From: Corynebacterium minutissimum
Lineage (GTDB): Bacteria; Actinomycetota; Actinomycetes; Mycobacteriales; Mycobacteriaceae
Length of the DNA stretch: 64,000 nt
Reading direction: 5' to 3'
NCBI RefSeq assembly: GCF_000805675.1
Contig: NZ_JSEF01000012.1
Location: 1 to 64,000 of the forward strand
Positions 1-8,606 of this stretch are shown piece by piece. The position numbers were made by a program, and so were the translations under genes. Every line of letters begins with the position of its first letter. The stretch's first letter is position 1. The notes beneath the pieces were generated by a model. The model saw only the letters and a program-made list of their open reading frames with translations. It searched no databases and was not told the origin of the DNA.

Positions 1-39
1 AAAATGGCCGAACTGCTAAGCTATGCCACCGAAAACTAA
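1..39 (+). CDS. Possible 3' end of an upstream gene
   Basis: Twelve codons are open from the left edge and end in TAA (…ELLSYATEN). In corynebacteria the gene before the DUF2550/nucS pair is usually atpC (ATP synthase epsilon subunit), so this may be its C-terminus. The residues are too few to recognise, and the assignment rests on gene order alone. Confidence 0.25.
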   Translation, partial: KMAELLSYATEN

Positions 40-143
40 AATCGTGTTTCCACGACCACTAGAATCCGTCCAACTGGCATTGCAATGTTGCTAGGCGGTA
101 CAATCGTTGAAACATATCGCGTTGCCGTAAAGGAACATTTGTC

Positions 144-620
144 ATGAATTCTCAGGTGTTGCAAGGGCTACTCTTCGTCCTCATCCTGATTATTCTGGTT
201 GTCATCATCCTTGCCGCAGTGCGCTTTTTTACGCTGCGATCCCGCGGAACAACGGTGCTCCTGCGTGTTCTGCCGGCCAAGGACTCTCATTCGTGGCGGC
301 ATGGGCTGGTGCGCTATAGCGGCGAATACATGGAGTACTTTAAGCTTCGATCTGTTCTTCCCCGCGCCAATATGCGGTTCAATCGCCTCGACATCACCTT
401 GAACGGAATCCGTTCGCTGGATGATGACGAGGCTTCTTTTATGCCCGCCAGCGACCAGGTTATGGGGATCAGCGTCCATGGCAAGGACTATGAGATTGCC
501 TCCGATGCGCACGGCATCATGGCCCTAAATGCCTGGGTGGAAGCAGCACCGTCGAAGCGCAAAGAGAAGCTGAACTATCACCAGATGCGCCAGCGTGCCA
601 CCCGCTTTCCAAAGAAATAG
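144..620 (+). CDS. DUF2550 family membrane-anchored protein
   Basis: This 158-residue protein has one hydrophobic N-terminal segment (about residues 8-28, rich in Leu/Ile/Val) and a basic, soluble C-terminal part of about 125 residues. The size, topology and place directly before nucS match the actinobacterial DUF2550 family, which lies between the ATP synthase operon and nucS. Its function is unknown. It is expected to sit in the cytoplasmic membrane with its main domain in the cytosol, because the residues after the segment are strongly basic (RFFTLRSRG). An AGGA motif lies about 8 bases before the ATG. nucS starts 24 bases after the stop, so the two genes may be co-transcribed. Confidence 0.85.
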   Translation: MNSQVLQGLLFVLILIILVVIILAAVRFFTLRSRGTTVLLRVLPAKDSHSWRHGLVRYSGEYMEYFKLRSVLPRANMRFNRLDITLNGIRSLDDDEASFMPASDQVMGISVHGKDYEIASDAHGIMALNAWVEAAPSKRKEKLNYHQMRQRATRFPKK

Positions 621-644
621 ACCCCACCCGTTAGGGTAGAGGGC

Positions 645-1337
645 ATGCGTGTAGTCATCGCCCGTTGCTCTGTAGATTACGTCGGCCGCCTCGACGCCCA
701 CCTGCCCTTGGCGGACCGACTCATCCTTATCAAGGCCGATGGCTCGGTGTCTGTGCATGCGGACGACCGTGCCTACAAGCCCTTGAATTGGATGACTCCT
801 CCGTGCACCTTTGAGGAGTCGGAGATTACGGATATCGATGGCGAGGACACCGGTGAGAAGCTGTGGTTGGTGGAGAACCCTAAAGGCGAACAGCTTCGTA
901 TCACCATCGCAGAGGTACACCAGGACATCGAGATGGACTTGGGCGAAGACCCAGGCTTGGTTAAGGACGGTGTCGAAGCACACCTGCAGGAGCTTCTGGC
1001 GGAGCACATTGAAACATTAGGGGAGCGGTACTCGCTGGTTCGCCGCGAGTATCCCACGGCGATTGGCCCAGTGGACATCATGGCGAAGAACTCTCAGAAT
1101 GAGTTCGTGGCCGTCGAAGTCAAGCGCCGCGGTGGTATCGATGGCGTCGAGCAGCTTACGCGTTACCTGGAATTGCTTAACCGCGATGACCTGCTAGCAC
1201 CGGTCCATGGTGTGTTCGCGGCACAGGAAATCAAGCCACAAGCCCGGACCCTCGCCGAAGATCGCGGGATCCGCTGCGTAGTGCTCGATTACCAGGAGCT
1301 GCGCGGCATCGAGTCCAACGAGCTGCGGCTGTTCTAA
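645..1337 (+). CDS. nucS: Mismatch-specific endonuclease NucS (EndoMS)
   Basis: This 230-residue protein is the actinobacterial/archaeal NucS family, which cleaves both strands at G-T, G-G and T-T mismatches and replaces MutSL repair in these bacteria. The N-terminal part (about 1-110) is the dimerisation/DNA-binding domain. The C-terminal part is a RecB-like nuclease, with D144 in GPVDIMA and E158-V-K160 in [10 protein letters not shown] as the PD-(D/E)XK catalytic set, followed by Q170. The last residues (ELRLF) look like the terminal motif through which NucS binds the beta sliding clamp. Length and motifs are complete, so the enzyme should be active. The next gene overlaps its stop codon by one base (TAATG). 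Confidence 0.95.
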   Translation: MRVVIARCSVDYVGRLDAHLPLADRLILIKADGSVSVHADDRAYKPLNWMTPPCTFEESEITDIDGEDTGEKLWLVENPKGEQLRITIAEVHQDIEMDLGEDPGLVKDGVEAHLQELLAEHIETLGERYSLVRREYPTAIGPVDIMAKNSQNEFVAVEVKRRGGIDGVEQLTRYLELLNRDDLLAPVHGVFAAQEIKPQARTLAEDRGIRCVVLDYQELRGIESNELRLF

Positions 1338-1621
1338 TGCCACGCCGAAACCGTAGAATCCGGGAGGAGCCCCGCTTCTTGCCGCGGGATGGCGGCGCGT
1401 TGCTCGGCTCGCAGACCGTTCCGGGGCCGAGCTGGACGAATGGGGAACCTTTCATCATGCGGCACGTCGGCAGTTCGGCCGCGCAGAAGTACTACGTGTG
1501 CCCCGGCTGCAACCAGAACATCCCGCCTGGGGTTACGCACATTGTGGCGTGGCCGCGCGATAGCGGCAGACAAGGCGATGACCGCCGGCACTGGCACCGC
1601 CACTGCTGGGAGCGGCGGTAG
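1337..1621 (+). CDS. Small conserved protein with CxxC/HxxxC-type metal-binding motif
   Basis: This 94-residue, very basic protein has an N-terminal Arg-rich tail and a C-terminal core YVCPGCNQNIPPG…HIVAWP…HWHRHCW. The cysteine pair and the later His/Cys residues could form a zinc site. Similar short proteins, often labelled ATP/GTP-binding without evidence, lie next to nucS in other actinobacteria. The ATG overlaps the nucS stop (TAATG), which suggests translational coupling. No function can be assigned. A nucleic-acid partner role beside a repair nuclease is possible but is inference. Confidence 0.75.
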   Translation: MPRRNRRIREEPRFLPRDGGALLGSQTVPGPSWTNGEPFIMRHVGSSAAQKYYVCPGCNQNIPPGVTHIVAWPRDSGRQGDDRRHWHRHCWERR

Positions 1622-1631
1622 ACTAGCGGGC

Positions 1632-1940
1632 ATGATTGTTGCCTTTTCTGTAGCCCCGACCATCGTGGGTGATGAGAGCGCCGAGATGTCTGACGCCGTG
1701 GCGGAGGCCGTGCGCGTGGTCCGTGCTTCCGGCCTACCCAACGAGACTAATGCCATGTTCACCCTCCTTGAAGGTGAGTGGGACGAAGTCTTTGCGGTGA
1801 TTAAAGAGGCCACCGATGCCGTCCGTAAAGTTTCACCACGCACGAGCCTGGTCATTAAGGCCGATATTCGCGAAGGCGTCACCGGGCAGATAACCCAAAA
1901 AGTAGAATCCGTTAACCGTTACCTGGAGGAGAATCAGTGA
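1632..1940 (+). CDS. MTH1187/YqgV-type thiamine-binding domain protein (DUF77)
   Basis: The ATG start 11 bases after the previous stop gives a 102-residue protein. An open frame extends upstream but has no better start, and the family begins MIVAFSV/MLVAFSV. The ferredoxin-like single domain has the family features: an N-terminal strand (IVAFSVAP), then …AMFTLLEGEWDEVFAVIKEAT… and SLVIKADIR. Members bind thiamine or hydroxymethylpyrimidine-like ligands, and the physiological role is not settled. The 3' end overlaps the next gene by 4 bases (GTGA), so the genes from nucS to the thioredoxin-like gene form one tight operon. Confidence 0.85.
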   Translation: MIVAFSVAPTIVGDESAEMSDAVAEAVRVVRASGLPNETNAMFTLLEGEWDEVFAVIKEATDAVRKVSPRTSLVIKADIREGVTGQITQKVESVNRYLEENQ

Positions 1941-2857
1941 CCGGACCGTACGTTGGAGGCGCCCTCGATTTGGGAGCCATTAAACAGCAGGCAGAGGCCA
2001 AGGCGAAAGCACAGGAACAGGGCACTACCGGTGCCCCGGCTGGTGTGCAGCCCTTCTTTGAGGTCACAGAGCAGAACTTTGAGAATGACCTCGTGCGCCG
2101 CTCCGCTGAGGTACCCGTCATCGCGCTTATTGGTTCCCCGCGTTCCCCGGCCTCGGAGCAGCTGAAGAAGGACTTCGAGGAGATGGCCGCGGCAGGCGGC
2201 TTGACGTTCATCGTGGGCTACATCAACGCCGATGTGGTGCCGCAGGTCGCCCAAGTCTTTGGCGTACAGAACCTGCCCACCACCGTGGCGATTGCCGCCG
2301 GCCAGCCGGTCACCAACTTTGAAGGTAGCCAGCCCCGAGAGAACCTGGAGCAGTGGGTAGCGGCGATCGTCGAGAAACTCGGACCTCAGCTGCGCGGCCT
2401 GCAGGATACTGGTGCTGAGCAGCCCCAAACGGAGGAAGCATCCGACCCGCGCCTGCTCGTGGCAGAGGACGCGCTGAATGCTGGCGATTTCGACGCCGCT
2501 ATTGCTGCTTACGATGAGGTGCTTGCCGCCGAGCCTGATAATGCTGAAATCAAGCAGGCGCGTGCCACTACCGTGGTGCTCAAGCGGCTTAATGCATCCG
2601 CGAAGGACGGCGACCCCATTGCGGAAGCTGAGGAGAATCCGCAGGATGTGGATAAGCAGCTCGCGGCCGCTGATGCCCACATTGTCGCCGGGACTCCGGA
2701 CGTTGCCTTTAGCCGGCTTATCGACGCCATGAAGGTCACCGCCGGCGACGACAAGGCCCGCCTGAAGGACCGTCTGCTCGAGCTGTTTGCCCTCTATGAT
2801 TCTGGTGATCCGCGCGTGCTTTCAGCCCGCACGCAGCTCGCTAGCGCGCTGTACTAG
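1937..2857 (+). CDS. YbbN/CnoX-like thioredoxin-fold TPR co-chaperone
   Basis: This 306-residue protein starts at GTG within a GTGA overlap. Residues about 35-135 form a thioredoxin fold in which the usual CxxC is replaced by SPRSPAS, so it cannot be a disulfide reductase. The rest is helical and TPR-like (AEDALNAGDFDAAIAAYDEV… and DPRVLSARTQLASALY), as in the E. coli YbbN/CnoX family of thioredoxin-like holdases that hand clients to chaperones. A cytosolic chaperone-associated role is likely from family knowledge. An intrinsic terminator follows 20 bases after the stop, so it closes the nucS operon. Confidence 0.88.
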   Translation: MTGPYVGGALDLGAIKQQAEAKAKAQEQGTTGAPAGVQPFFEVTEQNFENDLVRRSAEVPVIALIGSPRSPASEQLKKDFEEMAAAGGLTFIVGYINADVVPQVAQVFGVQNLPTTVAIAAGQPVTNFEGSQPRENLEQWVAAIVEKLGPQLRGLQDTGAEQPQTEEASDPRLLVAEDALNAGDFDAAIAAYDEVLAAEPDNAEIKQARATTVVLKRLNASAKDGDPIAEAEENPQDVDKQLAAADAHIVAGTPDVAFSRLIDAMKVTAGDDKARLKDRLLELFALYDSGDPRVLSARTQLASALY

Positions 2858-2877
2858 TACCTAGTCTCGCTGTCTGG

Positions 2878-2906
2878 CCCGCCAACCTCCTCTGGTTGGC
2901 GGGTTT
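2878..2906 (+). terminator. Intrinsic terminator after the nucS operon
   Basis: A perfect 10-bp stem (CCCGCCAACC / GGTTGGCGGG) with a TCCTCT loop is followed by TTT. It lies between the + strand operon and the convergent HNH gene. The right arm plus TTT (GGTTGGCGGGTTT) recurs about 65 bases further on, around 2969-2981. Confidence 0.8.
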
Positions 2907-3008
2907 CGCCGTCTCTGCGCTCGCCTCCACTAGCTGTAGGATCGCCGATGTGCCCGCTGACCGTGGTGTGGTTGGCGGGTTTAGGCGCGGGACCGTGCGT
3001 GCGAAGCT

Positions 3009-4121
3009 TCAGCTTGCACCCGGCGGGTCGGGTGGTTGGCCTGTGGTTTGTCCTTTTTGTTCGGCGGCGAGTCTGGCTGTGGCTTCTTGGTATTCGGGCA
3101 TGGCGGTAATTGGCACACCCCAGGGCGGGATGTAGCTCACCCCGGTATTAAGCCGGAACATGTAGCCCCTGCCGGTGGGGCGTTTGGGGTCATCGTCGTT
3201 AATACCGTTGTGGTAGGCGCACAGGAAGGTGAGGTTTTTAAGGTTAGTAAAACCTCCTGCCTGCCAGGGGATGAGGTGGTGGACTTCGCAGTAATCAGCT
3301 GGTTTATTGCAGCCGGGCCTAGAGCAGGTTTGGAATTCAGCAGCCAGGCTGATGCGTTGTTTCCAGCTGGCATGCCGCTGAATCCTATAAGAGTTAATAG
3401 GCCCTTCAAGGGGGTGGATGATGGTGGCGTAGCCAATCTCAGCAAACTTGTAGGCTAAGAAGTCTGCCCCGGTCATGCGTGCGCCGTTGGTGAGGTTAAG
3501 TTCGATTTCCTCCCCATCCCCGTTAATAATTTGGTCGAGTTCGTTGAGGGTGACAACGACTTGAGCATGTACGGCGGGTGTGGTGCCAATACCACCGGTG
3601 ACAATGACGGTGCGGGCAGCCTCAAGCAGGTTTGTTTTGTTGACGGATTCTAGGGTGCCTCTGATGTCGGCGATGACGGTGGGGGTGTCGGTGATGGTGA
3701 TGGAGTTCGGGCCTTTAGAGCGGTAGGTGAAGCGTACTCCGGGTTTAGCGGTGCGCTTGACACGAAGCTCCTTCAAACGCTTGGTGGCGACCTGGCGGAT
3801 GCGGTGAGCGGGGGTGCCGGCAAGCTTGATGCGTAGGTTCCAGGCATCGAGGTCTTTTTTCACGCGTGCGGTGTAGGACTCAATCAGGGTAAGAACGCTA
3901 AGGCTATGTTTGTGTGCCACCGCGGCGGCACGGGCTTTGCGTTGTTTGCCGATAAAGCGGGTTTGCCCGAAGTAGGTGCGGTGAAGGTGGGAAAGCTCAG
4001 TAGCGTCATTGGCGTCGGCGCCGAGCGCGCGGAGCTCGTCGGGTGAGCTGGTTGCTTGTTCCACTAGCGCGATCCCCGAGTTGCGGTAGTGGAAGTAGGT
4101 TTCTAATACCCCCATGGCCAC
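3009..4121 (-). CDS. HNH endonuclease of the DUF222/13E12 repeat type
   Basis: This 370-residue protein has a long helical N-terminal DUF222-like region (about 1-250) and a C-terminal HNH module: a Cys pair (TCSRPGCNKPADY), then CEVHHLIPWQAGG with the HH catalytic core, then NLTFLCAYHN completing the ββα-metal fold. Proteins of this type occur in multiple copies in actinobacteria (13E12 repeat family in mycobacteria) and are often linked to mobile DNA. The cellular target is not known. The gene is intact and transcribed alone, convergent to the nucS operon. It is not part of the gene order I remember for C. glutamicum, so it may be a mobile insertion. Confidence 0.88.
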   Translation of the reverse strand: MAMGVLETYFHYRNSGIALVEQATSSPDELRALGADANDATELSHLHRTYFGQTRFIGKQRKARAAAVAHKHSLSVLTLIESYTARVKKDLDAWNLRIKLAGTPAHRIRQVATKRLKELRVKRTAKPGVRFTYRSKGPNSITITDTPTVIADIRGTLESVNKTNLLEAARTVIVTGGIGTTPAVHAQVVVTLNELDQIINGDGEEIELNLTNGARMTGADFLAYKFAEIGYATIIHPLEGPINSYRIQRHASWKQRISLAAEFQTCSRPGCNKPADYCEVHHLIPWQAGGFTNLKNLTFLCAYHNGINDDDPKRPTGRGYMFRLNTGVSYIPPWGVPITAMPEYQEATARLAAEQKGQTTGQPPDPPGAS

Positions 4122-4262
4122 GAAGCTTAAAACAGGCCCAAAGGCCCCGCAACCGGAGCAGCGAAAAGTTTCTCAAAGCTCCTCGGGTGTGAATTGAGTA
4201 ATGCTACATTCTAAAAAGTGTTGTAACGCACATCTCAGTGTTGCTCTGACAGAAGGAATCTC

Positions 4263-5867
4263 ATGCGCACATCTCGCACTCTCCGAACCGCTACCGCACT
4301 GTTGGGCGCAGTGGCACTCACTGTGCCACTGGCCGCGTGTAGCGGGAGCTCACAAGAGGCGGTGGCCGGTGGCGATGCCATCGTCCGCGTCCCCGGTACC
4401 GAGCCCCAGCAGGGGCTTATCCCCGCTATGACGAATGAGAACGGCGGCGGGCGCGTCGTCGATATGCTTTACTCCGGCCTCATCTATTACGACGCTGACG
4501 GTGAGGCCCACAATGAGATGGCGGAGTCCATCGACAAAGAAGGGGAGAAGACCTACAAGGTCACCCTCAAGCCGGACATCACCTTTTCTGACGGCACGCC
4601 GGTGACAGCCGCGACATTCGTCGATACGTGGAATTATGCAGTGGCGAACGAGCAGCTTAACGAGAGCTTCTTTTCCTCCATCAAAGGCTACGGCGAAGGT
4701 GTGAAGGAGATGGAGGGCCTCAAGGTCCTCGATGACCGCACCTTCACCATCGAACTGACCCAGCCGGAGAGTGACTTCCCGTCGCGTCTGGGCTATAACG
4801 CCTACTTCCCGCTGCCGCCGGAAGCCCTCGACGATCCGCAGGGCTTTGGTGAGAACCCGATTTCCAATGGCCCGTACCGGCTCAAGGAATGGAACCACAA
4901 CCAGAACATTGTTCTGGAGCCGAACCCAGAGTACGGCGGGGATCGCACGCCGAAGAACGATGGCCTCGAGTTCGTCTTCTACGCCGACAGCGGTGCCTCC
5001 TACATGGACCTGCTCTCCAATAACCTCGATGTGCTGGAGGCAATCCCGTCCTCGGCATTCGGCAACTACGAGCAGGACTTGGGCGAGCGCCAGGAAACGA
5101 AGCCGGCTGCTACCTACTTAGAAATGTCCATCCACGTGGACACCCCGCACTTTAGTGGGGAAGAGGGCACGCTGCGTCGCCGTGCGGTGTCGATGGCTAT
5201 CAACCGCGAGGAAATCGCGAAGACTATCTTCCACGGCACCCGCACACCAGCCCGCGAGTTCACATCGCCAGTGCTCACCGGCTATAGCGACAGCCTGCCA
5301 GGCTCGGAGAATCTGGACTTTAACCCCGAGGAGGCCAAGAAGCTGTGGGCCGAGGCCGACAAGAAGTACGGTGCCTTTGAAGACACCTTCCCCATCAACT
5401 ACAACACTGATGGCGACAACAAGGATTGGGCCGATGCCGTGGCCAATAGCATCAGCAACACCTTGGGCATCCGAGCCGTGGGTAACCCTTATCCGGACTT
5501 CAAGTCCTTCCGTGAGGCCTACCGCGCTGAACGCATGGACGGCGCCTACCGCACCGCCTGGTTCGCGGACTACCCGTCGATGGGCAACTTCCTGGCCCCG
5601 AACTTCACCACGGGTGTGGCCTCCAATGACTCGAAATACTCCAATCCAGAGTTCGATGAGCTCATCGTCAAAGCCAATGGCGCTAATTCCCCGGAGGAAG
5701 CCGCCAAGCTGTATAACCAGGCCCAGGAGCTGCTCCTGCGAGACCTTCCTGCCATTCCGCTCTTCTACCCGAACGTTGTCGGCGGCTGGTCTGAGAATGT
5801 GAGCAACGTGACCTTCAACTGGAAGTCCCTGCCGGTCTACTACGAGATCGAGAAAACCGTTCAGTAA
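4263..5867 (+). CDS. Oligopeptide/dipeptide-type ABC transporter substrate-binding lipoprotein (SBP_bac_5)
   Basis: This 534-residue protein has a signal peptide ending in a lipobox (VPLAAC, Cys26 as the lipidation site), so it is anchored on the outer face of the membrane. The mature part matches the family 5 binding proteins (OppA/DppA): an EPQQGLIPA start, VTLKPDITFSDGTPVTA, SNGPYRLKEWN and a C-terminal AWFADYPSM…NFLAPNF region. It would bind peptides or similar cargo. No permease or ATPase genes lie beside it, so it must serve a transporter encoded elsewhere. A clear AGAAGGA ribosome-binding site precedes the ATG. Confidence 0.92.
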   Translation: MRTSRTLRTATALLGAVALTVPLAACSGSSQEAVAGGDAIVRVPGTEPQQGLIPAMTNENGGGRVVDMLYSGLIYYDADGEAHNEMAESIDKEGEKTYKVTLKPDITFSDGTPVTAATFVDTWNYAVANEQLNESFFSSIKGYGEGVKEMEGLKVLDDRTFTIELTQPESDFPSRLGYNAYFPLPPEALDDPQGFGENPISNGPYRLKEWNHNQNIVLEPNPEYGGDRTPKNDGLEFVFYADSGASYMDLLSNNLDVLEAIPSSAFGNYEQDLGERQETKPAATYLEMSIHVDTPHFSGEEGTLRRRAVSMAINREEIAKTIFHGTRTPAREFTSPVLTGYSDSLPGSENLDFNPEEAKKLWAEADKKYGAFEDTFPINYNTDGDNKDWADAVANSISNTLGIRAVGNPYPDFKSFREAYRAERMDGAYRTAWFADYPSMGNFLAPNFTTGVASNDSKYSNPEFDELIVKANGANSPEEAAKLYNQAQELLLRDLPAIPLFYPNVVGGWSENVSNVTFNWKSLPVYYEIEKTVQ

Positions 5868-5889
5868 TCATCGTCTACAGTACGGAGGT

Positions 5890-6282
5890 ATGACTTCCGT
5901 ACTTTTTCTCTGCAACACCAACCGTGGCAAGTCTCAGATGGCTGCCGCTCTAGCCAAGAAGCACGCGCCCGATTGGGAGATTCACTCTGCTGGCGTGCAG
6001 ACCACCGAGCAGCACCGCGAGCAGGGCGTGAATGCCGAGGCACAGGCCTCACTGGCCAAGATTGGTGCCGATATGTCGGGAACGCCAACGCTTATCGACG
6101 AATCTCTAGCCTCCTCCGTCGACCACGTCATCGTCGTCGGCGATGCGCACTACGCCGGCAACTGCGAGCGCTGGGAGATTGAAGATCCGTCCCTGCGCGG
6201 CATGGAGGGCGAGGAGCGCATGGATGCGCTTCGCGATGACATTGATGCTCGCGTAAGAGCTTTCCTTGATGCTCACGCGTAG
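5890..6282 (+). CDS. Low-molecular-weight phosphatase / arsenate reductase-like protein with altered P-loop
   Basis: This 130-residue protein has the LMW protein tyrosine phosphatase/arsenate reductase fold. The P-loop reads C8-NTNRG-K14-S15-QMA. The nucleophilic Cys is present, but the normally invariant Arg of CX5R is Lys, with an Arg two positions earlier. The EDPSLRG segment (about residue 98) fits the DP loop that carries the general acid. It could be a mycothiol-linked arsenate reductase relative or a phosphatase, and no ars operon genes are nearby. The TACAGT at 5876-5881 lies 8 bases before the ATG and the GGAGGT directly abuts it, which fits a leaderless transcript better than a Shine-Dalgarno start. 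Confidence 0.8.
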   Translation: MTSVLFLCNTNRGKSQMAAALAKKHAPDWEIHSAGVQTTEQHREQGVNAEAQASLAKIGADMSGTPTLIDESLASSVDHVIVVGDAHYAGNCERWEIEDPSLRGMEGEERMDALRDDIDARVRAFLDAHA

Positions 6283-6295
6283 GACTGAAAACTGA

Positions 6296-6366
6296 AACTG
6301 CCTGATCTGCCAAAAGCAGGGGCTGGAATTCGATCCCAGCGGTGATCTTTGGCAGATCGGGCAGTT
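6296..6366. repeat. Imperfect inverted repeat, copy 1 of a two-copy family
   Basis: The arms (6296-6316 and 6347-6366) pair over 19 of 20 bases with one extra A. They have the core CTGCCAAA / TTTGGCAG, and the 30-base centre itself contains GCTGG…CCAGC. It lies between the phosphatase-like gene and glgB, which converge, so it could act as a two-way terminator. A related element occurs at 56029-56093. Confidence 0.75.
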
Positions 6367-6437
6367 GTGTCTCTCAGGCCTTGCTTGCGACGAGCGTGAG
6401 CACGCGCCGAGCCAGGCTCGGCGCTAGGCCACTCAGC

Positions 6438-8558
6438 TTAGCCGCGGAAGGCGTACCACTGCACTGAATTAGCCGGCAGGTGCAGGTGGAGGTGGTTGCC
6501 TTCCGAGTGGACATGGTGGGCTAGGTCGTTGCCAGCACCCTGGTAGACGGCGTCGTCAGTATTGAGCACGAGCTCCCACGCGCCATCGCGCGGTACCCAG
6601 AGGTCGTAGTTTGGTACCGAGCTGCCGGAGAAGTTGCACACCGCCAGTAGCGTGGAGCCGTCCTTGCCATAGCGGACGTAGCCGAGCATGTTGTTATTGG
6701 CGTCGTCAGCCTTCACCCACTGGAAGCCGTCCTGAGTGAAATCCTGCGACCACAGGGCTGGGTGCTGCTTGTACACGATGTTGAGATCTCTCACGAGGCG
6801 CTTGATGCCGTGGTGCCACTCATTGCCCCAGCCTTCAAGGTTGGACCAGTCCACGGAGTTTCCCTCGGACCACTCGGTGGTCTGGCCGAACTCCTGTCCC
6901 ATGAACATCAACTGCTTGCCGGGATGGGAGAACATGTAGCCGTAGAGGGCACGGAGGCCCGCAGCCTTATTCCAGTCATCGCCCGGCATGCGCTCCCACA
7001 GGGAGCCCTTGCCGTGGACGACTTCATCGTGGCTAAACGGCAGCACGTAGCGCTCGGAGTAGGCATAGACCATGGAGAAGGTCAGCTCGCCGTGGTGGTA
7101 GCGGCGGTGGATGGGCTCGTGCTTGAAGTACTCCAAGGTGTCGTTCATCCAGCCCATGTTCCACTTCAGGTTAAAGCCAAGCCCGCCTTCGTGAGTCGGT
7201 GCGGTAACACCTGGCCAGGAGGTGGATTCCTCCGCAATGGTGAGAACACCCGGGTGGGTTCGGTTGAGGGTGGCATTGGTCTCCTGGAGGAATTGGACTG
7301 CCTCAAGGTTTTCGCGGCCGCCGTAGATGTTGGGCAACCATTCGTCGCGGGAGTAATCCAAGTAGAGCATGGAGGCCACGGCGTCGACGCGTAGGCCGTC
7401 GATGTGGAACTCCTCCGCCCAGTAGAGGGCATTAGCCACGAGGAAGTTGCGGACCTCGTTGCGGCCGAAGTCGAAGACGTAGGTGCCCCAGTCGGCCTGT
7501 TCGCCGCGACGCGGGTCCGGGTGCTCGTAGAGCGCCTGACCGTCGAAGCGGCCCAGTGCCCATTCATCCTTGGGGAAGTGGGCGGGGACCCAGTCGATGA
7601 TGACGCCGATGCCAGCCGTGTGCAGGTCATTGATAAGCGCCCGCAGCTCATCCGGGGTACCCCAGCGTGCCGACGGAGCGTAGTAGCCCGACACCTGGTA
7701 TCCCCAGGAACCGCCGAAGGGGTGCTCGGCCACAGGCAGCATTTCCACGTGGGTAAATCCGTGTTCCAAGAGATAGGGGATGAGCTCCTCGCGCAAGCTG
7801 GTGTAGTTGGCGCCAATCTTCCAAGAGCCTACATGCAGCTCATAAATACTCATCGGCACATCGAGGTCATCGTTGCGCTGCGACATCCATTCCTCATCAG
7901 TCCACGCAAAGTCGGACTTCGTCACCACCGAGGCCGTCTCCGGCGGGGCAATGGTGCGCTTGGCCAGGGGATCGGCCTTGTCGATGCGCGGCGAATTCTT
8001 CCCATGTACGGCGAACTTATAGCGCTCGCCCTCACCAACGCCCGGGATAAAGACCTCCCAGATACCGGTGGAGCCCAGGCTACGCATGGGGAATTGGGTA
8101 GGGTTCCAGCCGCAGAAGTCACCGACAACGGCAACACCTTCCGCATTCGGGGCCCACACGGCAAAAGCGGTACCGGTGACCGTACCCATGTCGGTGGTGT
8201 AGGTCTTGAGGTTGGCGCCGAGGACGTCCCACAGACGCTCATGGCGGCCCTCACCAATAAGGTGCTGGTCCAAGGTGCCCAGGGTGGGCAGGAAGTGGTA
8301 GCCATCGGCCACCTCAACTGCGGGCTGACCAGGGTAGGTAATGCGCAGGCGGTAGTCGGATTCAACCGCCAGCGGCGCCTCCCAGATGTCATCGCCCTCG
8401 GGGGTCATGGCGATGGTTTCTGCTGCGGTGACGAGCTCGACGGCTTCGGCACCGGGGCGGCGGGTGCGGACGGTTCCTTGATGCCACCCATAAAAGTCAT
8501 GGGGAGCATGGTGGCGGCAGGAATTAAGGCGTTCACGATCGGTAGCCGGGATGTTCAT
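6438..8558 (-). CDS. glgB: 1,4-alpha-glucan branching enzyme GlgB
   Basis: This protein of about 706 residues belongs to GH13 subfamily 9 and introduces alpha-1,6 branches into cytosolic alpha-glucan. The order is an N-terminal CBM48-like part (about 1-210, HDFYGWH… and [22 protein letters not shown]), the catalytic barrel with [18 protein letters not shown] (nucleophile Asp), TIAEEST (acid/base Glu) and [11 protein letters not shown], and a C-terminal beta domain. I use the ATG at 8558; an in-frame TTG three codons earlier is an alternative. It lies 48 bases after glgE on the same strand, so GlgE elongates chains and GlgB branches them. Confidence 0.95.
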   Translation of the reverse strand: MNIPATDRERLNSCRHHAPHDFYGWHQGTVRTRRPGAEAVELVTAAETIAMTPEGDDIWEAPLAVESDYRLRITYPGQPAVEVADGYHFLPTLGTLDQHLIGEGRHERLWDVLGANLKTYTTDMGTVTGTAFAVWAPNAEGVAVVGDFCGWNPTQFPMRSLGSTGIWEVFIPGVGEGERYKFAVHGKNSPRIDKADPLAKRTIAPPETASVVTKSDFAWTDEEWMSQRNDDLDVPMSIYELHVGSWKIGANYTSLREELIPYLLEHGFTHVEMLPVAEHPFGGSWGYQVSGYYAPSARWGTPDELRALINDLHTAGIGVIIDWVPAHFPKDEWALGRFDGQALYEHPDPRRGEQADWGTYVFDFGRNEVRNFLVANALYWAEEFHIDGLRVDAVASMLYLDYSRDEWLPNIYGGRENLEAVQFLQETNATLNRTHPGVLTIAEESTSWPGVTAPTHEGGLGFNLKWNMGWMNDTLEYFKHEPIHRRYHHGELTFSMVYAYSERYVLPFSHDEVVHGKGSLWERMPGDDWNKAAGLRALYGYMFSHPGKQLMFMGQEFGQTTEWSEGNSVDWSNLEGWGNEWHHGIKRLVRDLNIVYKQHPALWSQDFTQDGFQWVKADDANNNMLGYVRYGKDGSTLLAVCNFSGSSVPNYDLWVPRDGAWELVLNTDDAVYQGAGNDLAHHVHSEGNHLHLHLPANSVQWYAFRG

Positions 8559-8606
8559 ACTGACCAAATTACCTAACTCTCGTTACCCGCGTGGGCCAAC
8601 AGACAA

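Noticed and set aside
1389..1631. Upstream extension of the thiamine-binding gene
   Set aside because: It overlaps the preceding gene in another frame, and the family N-terminus is at 1632.
7404..8576. 390-codon frame opposite glgB
   Set aside because: It is a shadow of glgB without start signal or domain.
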